From: JBAZOJ01 sp041648755
Lineage (GTDB): Bacteria; Planctomycetota; B143-G9
DNA: 7,409 nucleotides
Direction: 5' to 3'
Assembly: GCA_041648755.1 (NCBI GenBank)
Contig: JBAZOJ010000186.1
Span: 1 to 7,409, forward strand
Part shown: piece after piece, positions 5,676-7,409 of the stretch
Layout of the letters: the number at the start of each line of letters is the position of its first letter
Numbering within the stretch: the first letter of the stretch is position 1
Notes under the pieces: model-generated
Seen by the model: only the letters and a program-made list of their open reading frames with translations
Told to the model about the DNA's origin: nothing
Databases searched by the model: none
Translations under genes and position numbers: made by a program

Positions 5676-6710
5676 GTGATCTTCCTGTCTGTTCTTCGTT
5701 TTCCATCAGTTCCGAAAACCTCGTTTTCCGGAAGTGAGGCCACCATCTTCCACACAGTAAGAAACTCCCCTCCCCTTTCGCTGGTAACGGGCGGTGCAGG
5801 CTTCATAGGCTCGCACGTGTGCGACGTGCTGCTTTCCGGGGGACACCGGGTGCGGGCTCTGGACAACTTCACAACCGGCAGCCTGGACAATGTTCCTGAG
5901 GACATTGACCTGATGGTCGGCGATGTGCGCGACCTCAAAACATGCCGTGCGGCATGCGCGGGGGCCAAGTACGTCTTCCACCTCGCGGCGATGACCTCCG
6001 TGCCGGAGTCAATGCAGAAGCCGGGAGAGTTCTTCGATGTCAACATAGGCGGCTTGACCAACATGCTTCACGCTGCGGCTGAAGCCAACGTAACGCGGCT
6101 TGTCTTTTCATCATCGGCTGCGGTGTACGGCCTGAACTCATCAGGCACGGTCTCGGAAGAGACTCCCGCCGCACCGATTTCAATCTACGGGCTGACCAAG
6201 CTGCAGGGCGAGCAATTGTGCCAGTTCTTCAGCGCCCACTACTTGCTCGACACTATCTCCTTGCGGTATTTCAATGTCTACGGCCCGCGCCAACGGGCCG
6301 ATTCGGCCTATGCTGCGGTGGTCCCCAAGTTTCTGCAGGCTGTTGACAAAGGCCTGCGGCCGATCATTTTCGGCGACGGTGAGCAATCGCGTGACTTCTG
6401 CAATGTTCGCGATGTAGCGCGCGCCAATCTGCTGGCGGCCATCGCCAAGGGAGATCAGCGGGGAACAGTGATCAACATCGGCACCGGCCTGGCGTCATCG
6501 CTCAATGACCTGCTGTACATGATCACGGATGCATCGGGCTCGCGGTTGAATCCCGTCCATGAGGAAGCGCGCGCGGGCGACATAAGCTTCTCCTGTGCTG
6601 ACATCAGGCGCGCTCAATCAGTTCTCGGCTACCGGCCTCAGATCACCCTCGAAGCAGGGCTGCGGGCAATGTTGGAGAGAACGAAGGAAGTAGGAGAGCA
6701 GTGTCGGTAG
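5676..6710 (+). CDS. NAD-dependent UDP-sugar 4-epimerase-like enzyme (extended SDR)
   Basis: The protein belongs to the extended short-chain dehydrogenase family and most resembles WbpP/GalE-type UDP-GlcNAc/UDP-Glc 4-epimerases that make sugar precursors for surface polysaccharide. The Rossmann motif TGGAGFIGSH is at residues 38-47 and the NAD ribose contact LDNFTTG at 62-68. SSSAAVYG (145-152) supplies the catalytic serine region, and YGLTK (171-175) is the YxxxK pair. VYGPRQRADSAYAAVVPKF (201-219) and GDGEQSRDF (233-241) bind the UDP-sugar. The start is odd. GTG at 5676 is the only ATG/GTG/TTG before the Rossmann motif and follows a stop inside a repeat, giving an atypical 37-residue leader. 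ATC at 5745, six bases after GAGG, would give a normal N-terminus but is a very rare start. The gene overlaps the next by 10 bases. The precise sugar specificity cannot be told. Confidence 0.92.
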   Translation: MIFLSVLRFPSVPKTSFSGSEATIFHTVRNSPPLSLVTGGAGFIGSHVCDVLLSGGHRVRALDNFTTGSLDNVPEDIDLMVGDVRDLKTCRAACAGAKYVFHLAAMTSVPESMQKPGEFFDVNIGGLTNMLHAAAEANVTRLVFSSSAAVYGLNSSGTVSEETPAAPISIYGLTKLQGEQLCQFFSAHYLLDTISLRYFNVYGPRQRADSAYAAVVPKFLQAVDKGLRPIIFGDGEQSRDFCNVRDVARANLLAAIAKGDQRGTVINIGTGLASSLNDLLYMITDASGSRLNPVHEEARAGDISFSCADIRRAQSVLGYRPQITLEAGLRAMLERTKEVGEQCR

Positions 6711-7409
6711 TAGCGCGGGCGAAATCCATATTGCATCGGCTGCCGGAGATCGTGGACCTGCGGGGGCACGACAAGCGTGCGCCGGGCGAATTATCGCTCA
6801 AGGCACGCTTCGCCCGTGGCGCGTTCTGGTCGCTGCTCGGGGCGGTAATCTCGCGCGCAATTGCATTCATATCAAGCGTCATGGTCGCCCGGATGCTGGG
6901 GGCCGAGGGATTTGGCGAGTTCGGAATAGTACAAAGCACAGTATTCATGTTTGGAGTTTTCGCGGGTTTCGGAATGGGGCTTACGGCAACTAAGTTTGTA
7001 GCGCAGTACCGAACAACCGATCCGTCGCGAGCTGGCAACATCATCGGCCTTACACTCGTTGTTTCTGCGGCAACGGGCGCCCTATTGGCGATCGCATTAT
7101 TCGTCCTTGCGCCCTGGCTTGCCGACAAGACTCTGCATGCCCCCCAGATCACCCCGCTTCTTCGAATGGCATCGGCTTACCTGTTTCTCACAGCACTGAA
7201 TGGCGCACAAATCGGCGCGCTTGCAGGCTTCGAGGCATACCGAAAGCTGATGTGGGTGAGCATTGTCAGTGGAATCGCAACATTCCCTCTCGTCATAGCT
7301 GGCACGTGGTTTTTCGGGGTACAGGGCGCGATTCTAGCAAGTGTGGGTGGAGCTGTCATTGCATGGGCGATAACCGGGTTTGCCTTGCGGACAGCGGCCA
7401 AACAGGCAG
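6701..7409 (+). CDS. Wzx-like polysaccharide flippase, N-terminal part (truncated at window end)
   Basis: The frame opened by GTG at 6701 has no stop before the window edge, giving about 236 residues. It is clearly a MOP-superfamily lipid-linked oligosaccharide flippase, which moves undecaprenyl-linked sugar units across the inner membrane. After a charged N-terminal segment of about 40 residues comes ARGAFWSLLGAVISRA, then VMVARMLGAEGFGEFGI, which matches the family's typical RxLGpeGfGxf motif. Hydrophobic helices follow at roughly residues 44-63, 80-100, 115-135, 152-172, 180-200 and 204-222. GGAG lies four bases before the GTG. The first 10 bases overlap the epimerase gene, so the two are probably co-transcribed. 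A full-length protein would be about 400-500 residues, so roughly half is missing to the right. The family call is firm; the substrate is unknown. Confidence 0.9.
   Translation, partial: MSVVARAKSILHRLPEIVDLRGHDKRAPGELSLKARFARGAFWSLLGAVISRAIAFISSVMVARMLGAEGFGEFGIVQSTVFMFGVFAGFGMGLTATKFVAQYRTTDPSRAGNIIGLTLVVSAATGALLAIALFVLAPWLADKTLHAPQITPLLRMASAYLFLTALNGAQIGALAGFEAYRKLMWVSIVSGIATFPLVIAGTWFFGVQGAILASVGGAVIAWAITGFALRTAAKQA

Noticed and set aside
4948..5706. 252-codon minus-strand open frame, and the 198-codon frame at 5043-5639
   Set aside because: The translations are read-through of the intergenic repeats (TTEDTEVHRG, NRQGAKSAKK, FDFAHGLS, RPPASSLRPP types). Neither shows a protein family, and the frames persist only because the repeats lack stops.
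5712..5731. CCGAAAAC/GTTTTCCGG hairpin as terminator or attenuator for the epimerase
   Set aside because: The stem has a bulge and no T tract follows. It may be chance structure.

Overview
The window looks like a piece of a moderately GC-rich bacterial chromosome, probably from an environmental or uncultivated lineage. I cannot place it in a phylum from sequence alone. The intergenic DNA carries repeat families (ACAGAGG blocks, CCAAGGCG blocks, GCCTACGGAGG palindromes) that, from memory, turn up in many large environmental bacterial genomes. They are not diagnostic of one group.

Layout. (1) Positions 149-4649, minus strand: a tight four-gene operon transcribed right to left. The order is a Ppx/GppA-type exopolyphosphatase with a C-terminal HD domain, two tandem thymidylate-kinase-like P-loop proteins, and a CHAD-domain protein. 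Junctions are a 29-nt overlap, a 9-nt gap and a probable 9-nt gap, so translational coupling is likely. A perfect TATAAT hexamer lies 24 bases before the first gene. (2) Positions 4650-5675: about 1 kb without a credible gene, built from several families of short repeats in both orientations, plus one minus-strand terminator-like hairpin and one plus-strand extended -10. (3) Positions 5676-7409, plus strand: a UDP-sugar 4-epimerase-like SDR enzyme overlapping the start of a Wzx-like polysaccharide flippase that runs off the right edge. This is the start of a surface-polysaccharide locus. (4) Positions 1-92 may hold the first 30 codons of a fifth minus-strand gene that leaves the left edge.

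How the genes may work together. Ppx/GppA enzymes hydrolyse polyphosphate or pppGpp, and CHAD domains bind polyphosphate, so the minus-strand operon is best read as a polyphosphate-handling unit. The two kinase-like proteins between them share motifs with each other that differ from ordinary dTMP kinase, and one has arginine in place of the Walker A lysine. They look like an active/degenerate pair with a non-housekeeping role and are the most interesting part of the window. The CHAD gene appears to start at a CTG codon, which exposes a degenerate CYTH-like N-terminal domain missed by ATG-based calling. Its C-terminal region carries an in-frame tandem hairpin repeat.
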